Shown here: piece after piece, positions 37,350-45,574 of the stretch
Layout of the letters: every line of letters begins with the position of its first letter
Numbering within the stretch: position 1 is the first letter of the stretch
NCBI GenBank assembly: GCA_002291925.1
Contig: DBAY01000069.1
Coordinates: 18,142-82,141, forward strand
Reading direction: 5' to 3'
Length of the DNA: 64,000 nucleotides
Source: Alphaproteobacteria bacterium UBA998
GTDB taxonomy: Bacteria > Pseudomonadota > Alphaproteobacteria > Rickettsiales > UBA998
Notes under the pieces: model-generated
Database searches by the model: none
The model's input: the letters and a program-made list of their open reading frames with translations, nothing else
Told to the model about the DNA's origin: nothing
Position numbers and translations under genes: made by a program

Positions 37350-37568
37350 GAGTCGTGAGTAAAGAGGCGCGAGTCGTGAGTAATGAAATCTGCTCCCCCC
37401 TTGAGGGGGAGCCAGCGAGAGCAAGCGAACGCGCCGCTCGAGCGGTGGGGGGACATCCCCCACGCTTCAGCTCTCGCCTCCGGCTCGGCTTCAGTCGCTC
37501 CCCCTCAAGAGGGGAGCAATTGATGAGGCTTCCCTCACCACTCATCACTCACCCCTCACCACTCTCCC
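37350..37568. repeat. Nested palindromic cassette between helicase and pdeM
   Basis: The outer left arm (37350-37382) has GAGTCGTGAGTAA twice. The outer right arm (about 37530-37566) has inverted CACTCATCACTCACCCCTCA. Inside is a palindrome with arms CTGCTCCCCCCTTGAGGGGG (37390-37410) and CCCCCTCAAGAGGGGAGCA (about 37501-37519). Its centre holds further inverted sequences (AGCGAGAGC ... GCTCTCGC). The short-tandem outer arm resembles in style, not in sequence, the arms at 22518 and the palindrome inside pheS. Confidence 0.78.
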
Positions 37569-38276
37569 ATGATGAGTGACACCCTCCCTGACGTCCATTC
37601 CGTCTCCCTCACCTTCGGCGGCCAATCGCTGGTGCTGGACCCGCGCCGCGCCGTGTGGTGGCCGCAGGCGTCGCTGCTGATTCTCTCTGACATGCATCTC
37701 GACAAGGGCCGCTCTTTCCGGGCCGGGGGTACATTGCTGCCGCCCTACGACACCGCCGCCACCCTCTCGCGGCTGGCGGAACTGCTGGAAGCCTACCGCC
37801 CCCACCGCGTCGCCTGCCTCGGCGATACGTTTCACAATGCCGAAATGCTCGCCACCTTCAGCCTCGCCGATCACTTCCACCTCTCGGCGCTGGTGAAGGG
37901 CGTGCAGGAATGGTGGTGGATCCTCGGCAACCACGACCCGATGGAGCAGCTCCCCTTCCCCGGCCGCATCGCCAAATCCGCCGAGGTGGACGGCATCCAC
38001 CTCACCCACGGCGAGGACGAATTGCCCGACCAGCCAACCATCCTCGGCCATTTCCACCCAAAGGACACCACACAGGTGCTGGGACGCCGCATCTCCGGGC
38101 CATGCTTCGCCTGGAATCAGCAACGGCTGGTCCTCCCAGCTTTTGGGGCCTATACAGGCGGCCTCTCCGTCAGCGACCCTGCCTTGCAGGCAGTCATCGG
38201 CCCTGCCCCCTGCGTCGGCCTCGTGCATGGCAGAACCGTCGGCATGTACCGCCGCCAGAGCGCGCCGCTTTATTAG
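37569..38276 (+). CDS. pdeM: Ligase-associated metallophosphoesterase/endonuclease PdeM
   Basis: This 235-residue calcineurin-like phosphoesterase carries LSDMHLDKGRSFR (about residues 38-50), GDTFHN, GNHDPME, LTHGE and GHFHP, the five metal-binding motifs. Members encoded beside an ATP-dependent ligase, exonuclease and DEXH helicase are annotated as PdeM of the ligase-associated DNA damage response. Two adjacent ATG codons begin the gene and either could be used. The ribosome site lies in the repeat arm upstream. Confidence 0.88.
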   Translation: MMSDTLPDVHSVSLTFGGQSLVLDPRRAVWWPQASLLILSDMHLDKGRSFRAGGTLLPPYDTAATLSRLAELLEAYRPHRVACLGDTFHNAEMLATFSLADHFHLSALVKGVQEWWWILGNHDPMEQLPFPGRIAKSAEVDGIHLTHGEDELPDQPTILGHFHPKDTTQVLGRRISGPCFAWNQQRLVLPAFGAYTGGLSVSDPALQAVIGPAPCVGLVHGRTVGMYRRQSAPLY

Positions 38277-38646
38277 TTTGCCCCTGCTACGCGCTGCTGC
38301 GCTCCGTAAGTAAGCGACGCTCCGCTGGCTTCCGCCTTCACTAAAGCTACGGCGGATAGGCATGGCTGACGCGCGAAACGCTCTGTCGGCGTTTCGCCTG
38401 TCCTCGACTAACACAGTCGTGTAGCCGTCATCCTGCGAGCCGGAGGCTGCGCAGGATCTTCATCGTATCGCGAGCAGATTCCGGGCACGCTAACGCGTCC
38501 CGGAATGACGACACTTAAAGAATGTCACCCCGCACTTGGTACGCGGGGTCTCCCTGCCACACGTGGAGACCCCGCAACACGTGTGGGGTGACAGCTCCTA
38601 CCGTCCAGCCCTTTACCTACCCGCCCGGCCCGCTTATATATAACCC
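38277..38646. repeat. Intergenic run of unrelated palindromic repeats
   Basis: No gene is visible in this 370-bp gap. It contains an inverted unit with arms TCCGCC/GGCGGA around a CTAAAGCTA centre (38331-38356), then hairpins CGAAACGC/GCGTTTCG and CGACT/AGTCG (about 38376-38421). Next is a GTCAT unit at 38426-38510 (CGTCATCCTGCGAG ... CCGGAATGACG) and a GTCAC unit at 38523-38593 (TGTCACCCCGC ... GGGGTGACA), the latter close to unit b at 22643-22711. A short AT stretch (TATATATAA, about 38634-38642) directly precedes the LON-domain gene. Confidence 0.75.
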
Positions 38647-39309
38647 ATGTTCTACAACCTCCCCAAAACCGTCGCCGACCTGCCGGAGTCGATTCCCATC
38701 TTCCCGCTGACCGGCTCTATCCTGCTCCCGCGCTGCAAATTGCCGCTCAACATCTTTGAGCCGCGTTACCTCAACATGGTGTTCGACAGCCTGTGCGGCG
38801 GCGAGCGCATCATCGGCATGGTGCAACCGCGCCCTGCTACAACCACGGAGGGCAGCGAGCCTTACGCCATCGGCTGTGCGGGGCGCATCACCGCCTTTGA
38901 GGAAACCACCGATGGGCGCGTGCTCATCAATCTCACCGGCCTCTGCCGTTTTCGCATCGTCGAGGAGCTGTCACTGGTGCGCGGATACCGCCGCGTAAAG
39001 CCGGACTGGTTGCCCTTTGCCACCGATCTCATCCAGATTCAGGACGCCACCATCTCCGGCGAAGAGGTGATGAAGGTGCTCGCACCCTTCTTCGAAGCGC
39101 ATCACCTGCGGGCCGAATGGTCCTCGCTGGAACGCATCGCGGGCAGCGACCTCATCGACGTGCTGTCCATGAACCTGCCTTTCCCACCCGAGGACAAACA
39201 AGCGCTGCTGGAAGCCGCCGACATTCACGCCCGCTTCGATACCTTGCGCCAGATCGCCACGCTCTACGCGGCGCGCGACATCGACCAGGCGACCGATACC
39301 CGCCACTGA
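38647..39309 (+). CDS. LON substrate-binding-domain protein
   Basis: This 220-residue protein consists of the N-terminal LON domain only, without ATPase or protease. The opening PIFPLTGSILLPRCKLPLNI is the family signature, and FEPRYLNMV follows. Such single-domain proteins are common in alphaproteobacteria; their role, perhaps in protein quality control, is not established. The gene follows a repeat-filled gap and stands alone. Confidence 0.88.
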   Translation: MFYNLPKTVADLPESIPIFPLTGSILLPRCKLPLNIFEPRYLNMVFDSLCGGERIIGMVQPRPATTTEGSEPYAIGCAGRITAFEETTDGRVLINLTGLCRFRIVEELSLVRGYRRVKPDWLPFATDLIQIQDATISGEEVMKVLAPFFEAHHLRAEWSSLERIAGSDLIDVLSMNLPFPPEDKQALLEAADIHARFDTLRQIATLYAARDIDQATDTRH

Positions 39310-39318
39310 GTCACGGAA

Positions 39319-40050
39319 TTAAGCAGCAACGGAATAGCGCGACGTATTGTCGTTCTGCGGCGCGAGGGCCGCGGCACGGTCATACTTGCCCGCCACCTTC
39401 CTGCTAAATCCGGAGGCCGCAGAGATATCCTGCGCCGAGCCGTCCGCTGGAGCAGTGGCGGCGCGGGCCAGTGTCGCGGCATCGCGTGCCTGCTTCTCGG
39501 CATCACCCGGCCCGCCACGGACACTCACCGCACCGCCGACGGCGTAGAACTGCCCATCCGGCCCCTGCACCAGATCATAGACCGGCACGCCCTCGGTGAG
39601 CCCCGCCGCTGTGAAGAAATGCTGCCGCTCATGGCTGCGCACGCCGGCATCGATGGTCATCAGGCGGCGCGTGGCGGCGAGGTCCGGCCCCTGCTGGCTT
39701 TCCAGCAACGCGGCAAAACCTGCCGAATTCATGGAGGGAGCAGGCGGCTGCAACTCCGCCAGCGATTTCGCGCGCAGCCGCTGCTGGAAGACCGGCGCCT
39801 GCACTGCCGGTTCACCGCTGCGGCCTTCCGTGCGCTTGCTGCTGCTGACAGTGCCGCCCGCCGCATAAAGCTGTCCGTCCGGGCCGATGGTATAGTCGAT
39901 ATTGACGATGATGGTCGCATCCAGCCCCTTGGCGGCGGCCTTTTGCTGGGCCTGCAGGCGGATATCGGCATCCAGCGCACGCATCTGGCGCATGGACTGC
40001 CACGAAGAGGCGGCAAGATAATCGTTAACGTTCAGGCCGTTCATCGACAA
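39319..40050 (-). CDS. SprA/CJM1_0395-type putative metalloprotease (HExxH)
   Basis: This 243-residue protein has the zinc motif HERQH (residues 140-144) in VRSHERQHFFTAAG, followed by GPDGQFYAVGGAVSV and a run of Ala-rich helix ending APADGSAQDI. These features match the SprA-related family (PF12118-like), whose members have an HExxH motif but little known biochemistry. A partial echo, IDYTIGPDGQLYAAGG, occurs near residue 51, so the GPDG-YA-GG segment appears twice. No signal peptide is seen. An inverted repeat sits 27 bp upstream of the start. Confidence 0.78.
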   Translation of the reverse strand: MSMNGLNVNDYLAASSWQSMRQMRALDADIRLQAQQKAAAKGLDATIIVNIDYTIGPDGQLYAAGGTVSSSKRTEGRSGEPAVQAPVFQQRLRAKSLAELQPPAPSMNSAGFAALLESQQGPDLAATRRLMTIDAGVRSHERQHFFTAAGLTEGVPVYDLVQGPDGQFYAVGGAVSVRGGPGDAEKQARDAATLARAATAPADGSAQDISAASGFSRKVAGKYDRAAALAPQNDNTSRYSVAA

Positions 40051-40076
40051 AGCACCTACTACATGCAGGTTAATAA

Positions 40077-40105
40077 ATTAACATTTACTCTACGCAAATG
40101 TTAAT
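40077..40105. promoter_or_regulatory. Perfect inverted repeat upstream of the HExxH protein gene
   Basis: ATTAACATTT (40077-40086) and AAATGTTAAT (40096-40105) are perfect 10-bp inverted arms with a 9-bp spacer, 27 bp before the minus-strand start codon at 40050. The position suits an operator for a dimeric regulator. The arms are AT-rich compared with their surroundings and differ from the repeat families. Confidence 0.5.
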
Positions 40106-40169
40106 CATTCGGCAATCGCTATCTGCGCTGCCTATCTTACTTCTAGCTAAACAAGCGCCGTTTGCCCAT

Positions 40170-40206
40170 AAAAAAATCCCCGGCGGGATGCACCGGGGAT
40201 TTTTAT
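40170..40206 (-). terminator. Rho-independent terminator of the Bax-inhibitor gene
   Basis: On the minus strand, hairpin AAATCCCCGG / CCGGGGATTT with loop CGGGATGCA-like is followed by a T run (A run 40170-40176 on the plus strand). It begins about 20 bp after the TAA-side end of the gene at 40226. T residues on the other side could make it bidirectional. Confidence 0.8.
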
Positions 40207-40225
40207 TAAATGACAGGCGCTTGCC

Positions 40226-40957
40226 TTAGCGGCGATCGCCCAGGAACTGCAGCAGGAACATGAACATGTTGATGAAGTCCAGGTACAGCTGCAGCGCGCC
40301 CATGATGGCCGCCTTGCCGACCGAGGTGCCGTAATTAGCCAGCTGATAGTAGCTGACTTTCAGGCGCTGGGTGTCATACGCGGTCAGACCGGCGAACAGC
40401 AGCACGCCGATCACCGAGATGGCAAACTGCATGGCCGAGCTGTGCAGGAAAATGTTGACCACGCTTGCCACCAGAATACCGATGACACCCATGATCAGGA
40501 AGCTGCCAAAGCCGCTGAGGTCACGCTTGGTGGTGTAGCCATAGAGACTCAAGCCACCGAAGGCCGCCGCGGTCACGAAGAAGGTGCGCACGACGCTTTC
40601 GCCCGTGAACACGACGAAGACTGACCACAGCGAGAGGCCCATCAGCGCCGCATAGCCCCAGAACCAGGCTTGCGCCGCGCCTTCTGACATCGCATGCAGC
40701 CGGGCACTCAGGAAAAACACTACGCCGAGCAGGGCAAACATGACGACATAGGCGAGGCCCGAGAGGCCGCCCTGCGGGCTGACCATGGCGTTCAAAAACG
40801 TCTCGGACGTGCTCGCGAAGTACGCGACCAGGCCGGTCAGTACCAGCGCGCTGGCCATGTAGTTGTAGATTTTCAGCATGTAGGCGCGCAGACCCGCGTC
40901 AAACTCGGTGGCGCGGACGCCGCTCTGCACCGATTGCGGTTGCTCAAAAAATGCCAT
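40226..40957 (-). CDS. Bax inhibitor-1/YccA-family membrane protein
   Basis: This 243-residue inner-membrane protein has about seven hydrophobic helices, starting with MASALVLTGLVAYFA and ending with LYLDFINMFMFLLQFLG. That C-terminal segment and AYDTQRLK are the family signatures. Bacterial members such as YccA modulate FtsH proteolysis or leak calcium; which applies is unknown. The gene stands alone with its own terminator and diverges from rpmI. Confidence 0.92.
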   Translation of the reverse strand: MAFFEQPQSVQSGVRATEFDAGLRAYMLKIYNYMASALVLTGLVAYFASTSETFLNAMVSPQGGLSGLAYVVMFALLGVVFFLSARLHAMSEGAAQAWFWGYAALMGLSLWSVFVVFTGESVVRTFFVTAAAFGGLSLYGYTTKRDLSGFGSFLIMGVIGILVASVVNIFLHSSAMQFAISVIGVLLFAGLTAYDTQRLKVSYYQLANYGTSVGKAAIMGALQLYLDFINMFMFLLQFLGDRR

Positions 40958-41082
40958 TTTTCAAATCCTCCAGTTAATGATACCGGGGTTTTCCCCAGCA
41001 TGCTGTATTATATAGCCCCCACCCCCTCGCTTTCAAGGAAAAGCGGAAGGGAATTCAATACGCCGCGAAGCGCCGGAAAGGC

Positions 41083-41111
41083 TTGCATTTGCCGCGCCCC
41101 AAGAGTATATA
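41083..41111 (+). promoter_or_regulatory. Promoter of rpmI-rplT
   Basis: TTGCAT (41083-41088), a 17-bp spacer and TATATA (41106-41111) lie about 95 bp before the rpmI start. The untranslated leader is thus long enough for L20 autoregulation, but I cannot identify the binding structure. Confidence 0.65.
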
Positions 41112-41204
41112 CGGCCCTCCCTTAACGGGAAATCATTTGTGCGGGCGGGCTTAGGCATGCCTTGGTCGCACCTTTATCACTCTGAACTTTAACGGAGATT
41201 TGAA

Positions 41205-41408
41205 ATGCCAAAGTGCAAGACGAAATCGGGCGTGAAAAAACGCTTCTCCCTCACGGCCACCGGCAAGGTGAAGTCGGCTCAGGCCGGCAAGCGCCACGGC
41301 ATGGTGAAACGTACCAAGTCGTTCATCCGCAAGGCGCGCGGCACCACCGTGCTGTCCGCTCCGGACGCGCGCATCATCAAACTCTTCACGCCGTACGGCC
41401 TGAAATAA
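41205..41408 (+). CDS. rpmI: 50S ribosomal protein L35
   Basis: This is the 67-residue basic large-subunit protein L35, beginning [14 protein letters not shown] and containing [10 protein letters not shown]. Length and sequence are typical. It lies 17 bp upstream of rplT in the standard order. infC is not next to it, so the operon starts at rpmI here. Confidence 0.97.
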   Translation: MPKCKTKSGVKKRFSLTATGKVKSAQAGKRHGMVKRTKSFIRKARGTTVLSAPDARIIKLFTPYGLK

Positions 41409-41425
41409 CGTAAGGGAGAGCACAC

Positions 41426-41791
41426 ATGGCACGCGCAACCAACGGCGTGGCGAAGAAAGCCCGCCACAAGAAAATCCTGAAGATGGCGAAAGGCTACCGC
41501 GGCCGCGCCAAGAATTGCATCCGCACCGCCACCGGCCGGGTCCAGAAAGGCCTGCAATACGCTTACCGCGACCGCAAGGCCAAGAAGCGTACTTTCCGTG
41601 GCCTGTGGATCCAGCGCATCAACGCAGCCGCCCGCGAGCATGGCATGACCTACTCGCAGTTTATGCATGGCCTCACGCTGACCGGCATGACGCTCGACCG
41701 CAAAGTGCTGGCCGACATCGCCGCGCGCGACGCGGAAGGCTTTGCCGCCCTCGCCACGCAGGTGCAGGCCCAGCTGAAGAAAGCGGCGTAA
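41426..41791 (+). CDS. rplT: 50S ribosomal protein L20
   Basis: L20 is a 23S rRNA-binding assembly protein. The 121-residue sequence begins [20 protein letters not shown] and contains [14 protein letters not shown] and [20 protein letters not shown], the family core. In other bacteria L20 represses its own operon. A strong terminator follows after one palindromic repeat. Confidence 0.97.
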   Translation: MARATNGVAKKARHKKILKMAKGYRGRAKNCIRTATGRVQKGLQYAYRDRKAKKRTFRGLWIQRINAAAREHGMTYSQFMHGLTLTGMTLDRKVLADIAARDAEGFAALATQVQAQLKKAA

Positions 41792-41796
41792 CATTT

Positions 41797-41865
<69 letters not shown>

Positions 41866-41876
41866 ATATACAAAGG

Positions 41877-41903
41877 GGGGCGGAGAAATCCGCCCCTTTT
41901 TTT
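41877..41903 (+). terminator. Rho-independent terminator of rpmI-rplT
   Basis: Stem GGGGCGGA (41877-41884) pairs with TCCGCCCC (41889-41896), loop GAAA, followed by seven T. A textbook strong terminator, about 85 bp after the rplT stop. Confidence 0.9.
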
Positions 41904-41908
41904 GTTTT

Positions 41909-41967
41909 GTCGCCCTGAACTCGTTTCAGGGCCTATCAAATAGATGCTGAAGCAAGTTCAGCATGAC
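41909..41967. repeat. GTCGCCCTGAAC / GTTCAGCATGAC repeat
   Basis: A hairpin CCCTGAACTCGTTTCAGGG is followed by GATGCTGAAGCAAGTTCAGC and closes with ATGAC. The terminal TGAC and the inverted core fit the GTCA-ended repeat group. It lies just upstream of the pheS promoter. Confidence 0.7.
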
Positions 41968-42002
41968 AAAAAACGGCTAGCCGTGAGAACACAGTTTTCC
42001 CC

Positions 42003-42031
42003 TTGCGGCACAAGGGCGGCGGTGCGATATA
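42003..42031 (+). promoter_or_regulatory. Candidate promoter of pheST
   Basis: TTGCGG (42003-42008), a 17-bp spacer and GATATA (42026-42031) lie about 20 bp before the pheS start, with AAAGGAAA as the ribosome site at 42039. I see no attenuator leader peptide rich in Phe codons. Confidence 0.45.
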
Positions 42032-42051
42032 TCGCCTCAAAGGAAACGCCC

Positions 42052-43140
42052 ATGAACGCCGCTGAAAAACTTGATTACATTCAATCCCTCAACTCCCTTG
42101 ACGCGCTGGAGCAGGCACGTGTCTCCCTGCTCGGCAAGAAGGGCGAGATCACGGAGCAGCTGAAGGCCCTGGGCCAGGCCTCGCCGGAAGAGCGCAAGGA
42201 GAAAGGCCGCGTGCTGAACGAGCTGCGCGACCGCCTCACCGCCGCTATCGAGGAGCGCAAGCGCGCGCTCGCCGATGCCGAGGAAGCCGAACGTCTGGCC
42301 AATGAGCGCGTGGACATCACCCTCCCCCTGCGCCCGGAACCCAAGGCGGGCATCCACCCCATCACGCAGGTGATGGAGGAGGTCGCCGCCATCTTCGGCG
42401 AAATGGGCTTCGGCGTGCGCACCGGCCCGCTGGTGGAAGACGACGAGCATAATTTCGGCGCGCTCAACATCCCGGAATCCCACCCGGCGCGGCAGATGCA
42501 TGATACGTTTTATGTCACGGAGTCAGGATTCGGGGGTCAGGATTCAGACGAAAAAACTGAATCTCGAATCCTGAAGCCTGGATCCTCCTACGTCCTGCGC
42601 ACCCACACCTCGCCCGTGCAGGTGCGCACCATGCGCACCGAGAAGCCGCCGATCCGCATCATCGCGCCCGGCAGCACCTTCCGCTCCGACTCCGACCTGA
42701 CGCACACGCCGATGTTCCACCAGTTCGAGGCGCTGCTGATCGACAAGGATATCCATATGGGCCACCTGAAGGGCACCATCACCACCTTCCTGCGCCGCTT
42801 CTTCGGCATCGACGATCTGCCGGTGCGCTTCCGCCCCAGCTTCTTCCCCTTCACGGAGCCGTCCGCCGAGGTGGATATCGGCTGCGAGCGCTCGCGCGAT
42901 TCGCTGAAGGTCGGCAAGGGCAAGGACTGGTTGGAAGTGATGGGCTGCGGCATGGTGCACCCGAACGTTCTGCGCAATTGCGGCCTGAATCCCGCCGAAT
43001 GGCAGGGCTTCGCGCTCGGCGCCGGCATCGAGCGGCTGGCCATGCTGAAATACAATATCCCCGATTTGCGCACCTTCTTCGATTCCGACGTGCGCTGGCT
43101 CGATTATTACGGCTTCAGCCCATTGCAGGGAGCACGCTAA
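42052..43140 (+). CDS. pheS: Phenylalanyl-tRNA synthetase alpha subunit, with an in-frame repeat insertion
   Basis: PheS forms the catalytic half of the alpha2-beta2 enzyme that charges tRNA-Phe. The 362-residue protein has the N-terminal coiled coil (to about residue 85), then class II motifs: HPITQVMEEVAAIF, RIIAPGSTFRSDSD, HTPMFHQFEAL (motif 2 region) and GAGIERLAMLKY (motif 3). Between MHDTFY and VLRTHTSPVQ lies an unusual stretch, about residues 155-180, encoded by a DNA palindrome (42523-42574). Relatives I know have about 10-12 residues there. The insertion keeps the frame and falls in a naturally variable loop. The ATG at 42052 is preceded by AAAGGAAA; the pheS stop overlaps the pheT start. 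Confidence 0.94.
   Translation: MNAAEKLDYIQSLNSLDALEQARVSLLGKKGEITEQLKALGQASPEERKEKGRVLNELRDRLTAAIEERKRALADAEEAERLANERVDITLPLRPEPKAGIHPITQVMEEVAAIFGEMGFGVRTGPLVEDDEHNFGALNIPESHPARQMHDTFYVTESGFGGQDSDEKTESRILKPGSSYVLRTHTSPVQVRTMRTEKPPIRIIAPGSTFRSDSDLTHTPMFHQFEALLIDKDIHMGHLKGTITTFLRRFFGIDDLPVRFRPSFFPFTEPSAEVDIGCERSRDSLKVGKGKDWLEVMGCGMVHPNVLRNCGLNPAEWQGFALGAGIERLAMLKYNIPDLRTFFDSDVRWLDYYGFSPLQGAR
42523..42574. repeat. Palindromic element inside the pheS coding sequence
   Basis: Outer arms TCAGGATTCG (42523-42532) and CGAATCCTGA (42565-42574) are perfect inverted repeats. Inner arms GATTCAG (42541-42547) and CTGAATC (42557-42563) enclose a 9-base A-rich loop. TCAGGATTC also occurs twice in tandem on the left side. 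The element encodes a polar, gap-like peptide (SGFGGQDSDEKTESRILKPG). No second copy of this sequence was found in the window. Confidence 0.82.
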
Positions 43141-45515
43141 TGAAATTCACCTTAAGCTGGCTGAAAGAATTCCTCACCACCGATGCCTCGGTGGAGGAGA
43201 TTTCGCGTACCCTAACCGCCATTGGGCTAGAGGTGGAGTCGGTGGAAGATAAGTCGGCAAAGCTGGCCCCGTTCACCGTGGCGGAGATTCTCTCCGCCGA
43301 GAAACATCCGGATGCGGACAAGCTAAAAATCTGTCAGGTGAAGACGCACTCCGATACGCGCCAGATTGTCTGCGGCGCGCCGAATGCGCGCGCGGGCATC
43401 AAGGTGGCGCTGGCGGATATCGGCGCCATCATCCCCAATGGCGGGTTTGAAATCAAAAAATCGAAGATTCGCGGCGTCGAGAGCAACGGCATGCTGTGCT
43501 CCGCGCGTGAGCTGAATCTTGGCGAGGACCATGCAGGCATCATGGAACTGCCTGCTACGGCAGCGGTCGGCCAGAGCATCGTGGAGGTGCTGGGCCTGAG
43601 TGATGTGCTGTTTGAGATCGCCATCACCCCCAACCGCGGCGACTGCCTCGGCGTTTACGGCGTGGCGCGTGACCTCGCGGCGGCGGGGCTTGGTACACTC
43701 AAGCAACCCGAAGCCATCACCATTCAGGCCAGCGGCAGTGCCGGGCGTGGCATCACACTGGAAACACCGGATTGCCGCATGTTTGCCGGCCGCCTCATTT
43801 CCGGAGTGAAGAATGGCCCCTCGCCAGAGTGGCTGCAGCAGCGCCTGAAATCGGTCGGCCTGCGCCCCATCTCGGCGCTGGTGGACATCACCAATTACTT
43901 CACGATTGGCTTTGGCCGCCCCCTGCACGTGTTTGACGCCGATACGTTGAAAGGCGACATCCGCGCCCGCACCTCGGTGGCCGGGGAAACGCTCGCGGCG
44001 TTGAACGACAAATCCTACACCATCCCCGAAGGCATGTGCGTCATCGCCGATGATTCCGGCGTGTTGGGTTTGGGCGGCGTGGTCGGCGGCACCCCGTCCG
44101 GCTGCACGGAAGCAACCACCAACGTGTTTCTCGAATGCGCGTGGTTCGAGCCGGAAGCGATTGCAAAAACCGGCCGCATCCTGCAGATCGACTCCGACGC
44201 CCGCTACCGTTTCGAGCGCACGGTGGACCCGCAATTTGTCCTGCCCGCCGCGGAACTCGCCACGCGCATGATTGTCGATCTCTGCGGCGGCACGCCGAGC
44301 GCGCTGGTCGTGGCGGGTGAGGCTCCCGTGCTGAGCCAGCCCATCGCGTTCGAGACTACCGATGTGCTGAAGCTCGGCGGCCTCGACGTCCCCGTGGCGG
44401 AGTGCGAGCGCATCCTTTCCACGCTCGGCTGCACCATCGAGAAAACCCGCGTCCATCAATGGACGGTAACGCCGCCCTCCTGGCGTCCGGACCTCACCAT
44501 GAATGCTGATCTGGTGGAGGAAATCCTGCGTATCCACGGCTATGACAAGCTGCCCGATACGCCCCTGCCCCCGGCCACCGCCAAGGATGACGGCAGCTTC
44601 GCGCAGACGCAATCCGTACGTCGCCTGCTCGCCGCGCGGGGCCTGCGCGAGTGCCACCACTTCGCCTTCGTCACGCCGATGCAGGCGGAGATGTTCCGTC
44701 AGGTGGAAGCGGACAAACGCGTCACCATTGTCAACCCGATCAGCGCGGAGGCGGATACGCTGCGCCCCTCGCTGCTGCCCGGCCTCATCGATGCCCTGAA
44801 GCGCAACTTAGATCGTGCGCAAGCAAACCTCGCCCTCACCGAAGTCGGCGTGGTGTTCCGTGGCCTCTCGCCTGAGCAGCAGCCGCTGCAGGCGGCGGGC
44901 CTGCGCATCGGCGCCACCGCCGAGAAGGACTGGAGCAAATCCGCCCGCCCGGTCGATGCATTCGACGTGAAGGCAGACCTTTACGCCACTCTCTCTGCGA
45001 TGGGCGTGGATACGAACAACGTGCAACTCACCACCGATGGCTTACCCGCCTATTACCACCCCGGCAAGTCCGGCTGCGTGCGGCTTGGGCCGAAGCAGGT
45101 GCTGGGCTATTTCGGCGCGCTGCACCCGCGCATCGCCCGCGCGTGGGATATCGACGGCGAACTTTACGCCTTCGAGGTGATGCTTTCCGACATACCGGCG
45201 CGCAAGAAGAAGGAACGCCAGGCGCTGAAACTGTCGGAATACCAGCTCTCCCGCCGCGATTTCGCTTTCGTCGCCGACGCGGATTTGCCCGCCGCCGAGC
45301 TGCTGAAAGCGGTCGCCGGGGCGGACCGCCAGCTGGTGCGCGAGGTGTCGCTGTTTGACGTCTATCAAGGCAAGGGCGTGCCGGAAGGCAAGAAATCCAT
45401 GGCAATTTCCGTGGTTCTTCAAGCAGATGACCGCACCCTGACCGACGCCGACCTCACCAAAACCTCCGACGCCATCGTGCAGGCGGCCGGCCGCAAGGGC
45501 GCCACCCTACGATAA
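43140..45515 (+). CDS. pheT: Phenylalanyl-tRNA synthetase beta subunit
   Basis: PheT binds tRNA and edits mis-charged Tyr-tRNA. The 791-residue protein opens with MKFTLSWLKEFLTTDASVEE. An EMAP-like tRNA-binding domain (about residues 40-150) contains HPDADKLKICQV and SNGMLCSARELNLG. B3/B4 editing, B5 and a catalytic-like fold follow, and the C-terminal anticodon-recognition domain contains YQLSRRDFAFVADADLP. The start is the ATG overlapping the pheS stop (TAATG). No insertion is evident here, unlike pheS. Confidence 0.95.
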   Translation: MKFTLSWLKEFLTTDASVEEISRTLTAIGLEVESVEDKSAKLAPFTVAEILSAEKHPDADKLKICQVKTHSDTRQIVCGAPNARAGIKVALADIGAIIPNGGFEIKKSKIRGVESNGMLCSARELNLGEDHAGIMELPATAAVGQSIVEVLGLSDVLFEIAITPNRGDCLGVYGVARDLAAAGLGTLKQPEAITIQASGSAGRGITLETPDCRMFAGRLISGVKNGPSPEWLQQRLKSVGLRPISALVDITNYFTIGFGRPLHVFDADTLKGDIRARTSVAGETLAALNDKSYTIPEGMCVIADDSGVLGLGGVVGGTPSGCTEATTNVFLECAWFEPEAIAKTGRILQIDSDARYRFERTVDPQFVLPAAELATRMIVDLCGGTPSALVVAGEAPVLSQPIAFETTDVLKLGGLDVPVAECERILSTLGCTIEKTRVHQWTVTPPSWRPDLTMNADLVEEILRIHGYDKLPDTPLPPATAKDDGSFAQTQSVRRLLAARGLRECHHFAFVTPMQAEMFRQVEADKRVTIVNPISAEADTLRPSLLPGLIDALKRNLDRAQANLALTEVGVVFRGLSPEQQPLQAAGLRIGATAEKDWSKSARPVDAFDVKADLYATLSAMGVDTNNVQLTTDGLPAYYHPGKSGCVRLGPKQVLGYFGALHPRIARAWDIDGELYAFEVMLSDIPARKKKERQALKLSEYQLSRRDFAFVADADLPAAELLKAVAGADRQLVREVSLFDVYQGKGVPEGKKSMAISVVLQADDRTLTDADLTKTSDAIVQAAGRKGATLR

Positions 45516-45543
45516 GTCGTCACGAAAACGTCATCATTTTTAG

Positions 45544-45559
45544 TTAAACATGGGTTAAC
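45544..45559. promoter_or_regulatory. Full CtrA-box match TTAA-N7-TTAAC
   Basis: TTAA (45544-45547), 7 bp, then TTAAC (45555-45559) exactly fits the CtrA consensus of alphaproteobacteria. It ends 15 bp before the ATG of the 132-residue unknown protein. It is therefore too close for a normal -35 position; it could act as a repressor site or be chance. Confidence 0.4.
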
Positions 45560-45574
45560 TCTTGGAGGACACCC

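Noticed and set aside
41944..42051. N-terminal extension of PheS
   Set aside because: The extra 36 codons run through a repeat and the promoter; the ATG at 42052 has the ribosome site and matches the family start.
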